Shown: piece by piece, positions 13,647 through 15,601 of the stretch
Layout of the letters: every line of letters starts with the position of its first letter
How positions within the stretch are numbered: position 1 is the first letter of the stretch
Source of the DNA: an uncultured Oscillospiraceae bacterium
Lineage (GTDB): Bacteria > Bacillota > Clostridia > Oscillospirales > Oscillospiraceae
Length of the DNA: 15,601 bases
Assembly: GCA_934565415.1 (NCBI GenBank)
Contig: CAKTHQ010000046.1
Coordinates: forward strand, 1 to 15,601
Reading direction: 5' to 3'
The notes under the pieces: generated by a model
Seen by the model: the letters and a program-made list of their open reading frames with translations, nothing else
Databases searched by the model: none
Told to the model about the DNA's origin: nothing
Translations under genes and position numbers: made by a program

Positions 13647-13812
13647 AGCTGCTAAAAACGTTCTGTCATTCCAAACCGGTACACACACCGGCCCGGGAAT
13701 CTCCCGGATATTCGGACATCCCGGCATCTTTTCTGAGCCGGTTCCGTCTAACCGGGGGATGCGAACCGGTGACATCGGTCACCGGTTCGCAACGACACCG
13801 CTTTTAACAGCT
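13647..13812. repeat. MITE-like or structured intergenic element
   Basis: Imperfect terminal inverted repeats of about 33 bp: 13647-13680 (AGCTGCTAAAAACG...AACCGGT) and 13781-13812 (ACCGGTT...AACAGCT). 26 of 32 positions pair, with a 2-nt gap. The interior is rich in CCGG stems, including CCGGGA/TCCCGG and the perfect 13-bp palindrome GCGAACCGGTGAC (13761-13773) with GTCACCGGTTCGC (13778-13790). Of the six mismatches, four are A/G or C/T and become G.U pairs in minus-strand RNA. I see no target duplication or transposase gene. The 259-bp gap 13566-13824 holds only this element and the ECF promoter. Confidence 0.5.
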
Positions 13813-13824
13813 TCATTTCATTAT

Positions 13825-14385
13825 TCAGGCCTCCGGCACCGCTTCCCAGGGAAAGGGCTTTCCCGTCAGCACCTCTTCCTTTATATACCGGAAGGTGGCT
13901 TTCTCTCCCTGTTCCTTCAGCATTTGCAAAAGGAATGCCAGGGCTTTTTCCGTATTGGGATGCATCAAAAGGCGCTCCCGGCTCTTTTCAAAGTATTCCA
14001 AGGGCGAGGCCGGTGTGTAGTTTTTACCCTGGTAAGTCATGCAGGCGGCTCTGCGGTCCATGACCATTTCCACTAAGTACCGCCGGGGCATCTCCACCGG
14101 CTCATATCGCTGGGTTTTGGGGTTCATATCCGTCCAGTATTCGTAGTGGTGCCTGTTCCGGCCCTTATGGTGCATCCAGGCCAGACTGTAGCCGTTTTGC
14201 TCCCGCTCGGCGGCATTGGGGCTGCGGGTACCCTGATAGTACCTGGCCCCGGCGCAAAACTCTGTTGGGGAGAACTTGGACAGGTCGTGGGTCAGTCCCT
14301 GGCGGTAGAGCCCCACCCGGAAGCAGCCGCACATCACCAAAAAGCGATGGTGGCTGATGGTTTTCAAATGTCCCCAGATGTGCAT
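13825..14385 (-). CDS. DUF5662 family protein
   Basis: 186-aa soluble protein of the DUF5662 type, whose biochemical role I do not know. Conserved blocks are LTHDLSKFSPTEF (31-43), RYYQGTRSPN (48-57) and GYSLAWMHHKGRNRHHYEYW (65-84). The His-Asp pair (33-34) and the His cluster (72-80) look like a metal site of HD-domain style, an inference from motif shape. Start ATG 14385 has AAGGA 7 nt upstream inside the end of prfC; the gap to the prfC stop is 4 nt, so it is translated from the prfC transcript. No terminator with a U-run follows; transcripts may run into the structured element at 13647-13812. Confidence 0.8.
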   Translation of the reverse strand: MHIWGHLKTISHHRFLVMCGCFRVGLYRQGLTHDLSKFSPTEFCAGARYYQGTRSPNAAEREQNGYSLAWMHHKGRNRHHYEYWTDMNPKTQRYEPVEMPRRYLVEMVMDRRAACMTYQGKNYTPASPLEYFEKSRERLLMHPNTEKALAFLLQMLKEQGEKATFRYIKEEVLTGKPFPWEAVPEA

Positions 14386-14389
14386 GGCC

Positions 14390-15601
14390 TTATCCTTCCG
14401 AAACCACGATTTCGGAAACCTTCAGGCCGGGATTTCTGCGGCAGGTAAAGTCGATGGCCCAGTAGCTGGAGAACACCAGCAGATTCCGGCCCCGGTAGTC
14501 TTCCAAGAGCTCCGCATCGGTGCCCAGGTTCAGGTCCGTCAGTTCCCCGGGGTAGCTGTCGATGAGGCGAATTTCCTCGTAGGGCAGCCCCTCCATCCGC
14601 AGGTCTACGCCATACTCGTTCTTCATCCGGTACTGGAACACATCAAACTGCAGGGTACCGACAACGCCCACGATGACCTCTTCCATACCGGAATTGGGCA
14701 CCTTGAAAATCTGAATCGCGCCCTCCTGGGCGATCTGCTCCGTACCCTTGACGAACTGCTTCCGCTTCATGGAGTCCTTGGCGGATACCCGGGCAAAATG
14801 CTCCGGGGCAAAGGTGGGGATGCCGGAGTAGGTAAACTTCTTTCCGGGCACGGTGATAGTATCGCCGATGGCAAAAATGCCCGGGTCAAATACGCCGATC
14901 ACATCCCCGGCGTAGGCCTCCTCCACGATTTCCCGCTCGGCGGCCATCATCTGCTGGGGCTGGGACAGGCGCATCTTCTTGTTGCCCTGAACATGGTAAT
15001 ATTCCGCATCCCGGGAGAACTTGCCGGAACAGATGCGCATAAAAGCCAGCCGGTCCCGGTGGGCCTTGTTCATGTTGGCCTGAATTTTAAACACGAAGGC
15101 GGAAAAATCCGGGCTGAAGGGATCGATGGTGCCGCAGTCGGCTACCCGGGCCAGCGGAGGCGGGGTCAGCTGCAAAAAGGCCTCCAGGAAGGGCTCAATG
15201 CCGAAGTTCGTCAGGGCAGAGCCGAAGAACACCGGGCTCAGCTGGCCCCGGCGGACCTCCTCCATGTCCATCTCCCGCCCGGCGGACAGGAGCTCCACAT
15301 CGTCGATGAGCTGCCGGTGCTTGGCTTCACTGCCCAGGTGCTCGGAAACCTTTGGGTCATACAGGTCAATGGCCAACTTTCCCGCCTTATTCTTGCCGGA
15401 AACGCCGGAGAAGAACAGCAGCTGGCTGTTCTCCCGGTCGTAAACGCCCTGGAAGTCCTTGCCGGAGCCGATGGGCCAGTTCATGGCATAGGTCTCGATG
15501 CCCAGCTCCCGCTCCAGCTCGTCCAGCAGGTCAAAGGGGTCCTTGGCCTCCCGGTCCATTTTGTTGACAAAGGTAAAAATGGGAATGTGCCGCATGGCGC
15601 A
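14390..15601 (-). CDS. prfC: peptide chain release factor 3 (5' end beyond the window)
   Basis: Translational GTPase that removes RF1/RF2 from the ribosome after termination. 403 codons are visible; about 125 N-terminal residues (including the P-loop) lie past the right edge, since RF3 is normally ~525-530 aa. The visible frame begins CAMRHIPIFTFVNKMDREA, containing the G4 motif NKMD and the RF3-type R-x-IPI-x-TF stretch. It then has domain II (FVFKIQANMNKAHRDRLAFMR and RICSGKF) and the C-terminal domain III (GVVGTLQFDVFQYRMKNEYGVD). These are diagnostic of RF3 against EF-G or BipA. The stop TAA at 14392-14390 is 4 nt before the DUF5662 gene. The internal Met at 15595 is not the start. Confidence 0.95.
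   Translation of the reverse strand, partial: CAMRHIPIFTFVNKMDREAKDPFDLLDELERELGIETYAMNWPIGSGKDFQGVYDRENSQLLFFSGVSGKNKAGKLAIDLYDPKVSEHLGSEAKHRQLIDDVELLSAGREMDMEEVRRGQLSPVFFGSALTNFGIEPFLEAFLQLTPPPLARVADCGTIDPFSPDFSAFVFKIQANMNKAHRDRLAFMRICSGKFSRDAEYYHVQGNKKMRLSQPQQMMAAEREIVEEAYAGDVIGVFDPGIFAIGDTITVPGKKFTYSGIPTFAPEHFARVSAKDSMKRKQFVKGTEQIAQEGAIQIFKVPNSGMEEVIVGVVGTLQFDVFQYRMKNEYGVDLRMEGLPYEEIRLIDSYPGELTDLNLGTDAELLEDYRGRNLLVFSSYWAIDFTCRRNPGLKVSEIVVSEG

Noticed and set aside
13761..13790. 13-bp palindrome as an intrinsic terminator of the DUF5662 gene
   Set aside because: No U-run follows on either strand; better treated as part of the larger inverted-repeat element.
1..15601. CRISPR array, tRNA, rRNA, transposase or integrase genes
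   Set aside because: No regularly spaced repeats, cloverleaf sequences or recombinase motifs were noticed on either strand by eye.

Overview
The window reads as chromosomal DNA of a moderately GC-rich anaerobic Firmicute, most likely class Clostridia (Oscillospiraceae/Ruminococcaceae-like). The reasons are strong AGGAGG-type ribosome binding sites, sigma-A promoters close to TTGACA/TATAAT, a YfhO membrane protein, a B. subtilis ThyA-type thymidylate synthase, a THF riboswitch in front of an ECF folate S component, and a low-GC-type ECF sigma promoter. The taxon is an inference from gene style; no rRNA is present.

Layout. (1) 111-3207, minus strand: an operon of a short GH42-like protein, thyA and folA. 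It has an extended -10 promoter next to a 12-bp inverted repeat, a 4-bp ATGA overlap between the first two genes, and a strong terminator after folA. (2) 3251-6076, minus: yfhO-like gene with its own promoter and terminator. (3) 6177-6704: a small convergent locus, with a 61-aa single-cluster ferredoxin-like ORF on plus facing a RiPP-leader-like ORF on minus whose 3' half overlaps it. (4) 6831-8579: a Nudix hydrolase (plus) and an acyltransferase (minus) whose stop codons abut. (5) 8581-11079, minus: a membrane-anchored repeat/LRR protein and a solitary ParB/Noc-type gene. (6) 11196-12600, plus: promoter, THF riboswitch, terminator(s), folT, terminator. (7) 12597-13633, minus: a sigma-factor fusion relic with one in-frame TAG, still carrying a textbook ECF promoter. 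(8) 13647-13812: a MITE-like or structured intergenic element. (9) 13825-15601, minus: a DUF5662 gene directly behind prfC (RF3), which runs off the right edge.

How the genes connect. Folate is the recurring theme. FolT would import folate under THF control, ThyA converts dUMP to dTMP while oxidising methylene-THF to DHF, and FolA regenerates THF. The two loci are about 8 kb apart, so this is a functional link and not an operon. The remaining genes are mostly housekeeping or cell-envelope functions.

I found no new defence system, phage or CRISPR array. The items most worth following up are the FolT with an added transmembrane segment and extracytoplasmic domain, the TAG-interrupted sigma fusion with an intact promoter, the inverted-repeat element whose transition differences all become G.U pairs in minus-strand RNA, the GH42-like protein without the usual acid/base Glu, and the overlapping mini-ferredoxin/leader pair.
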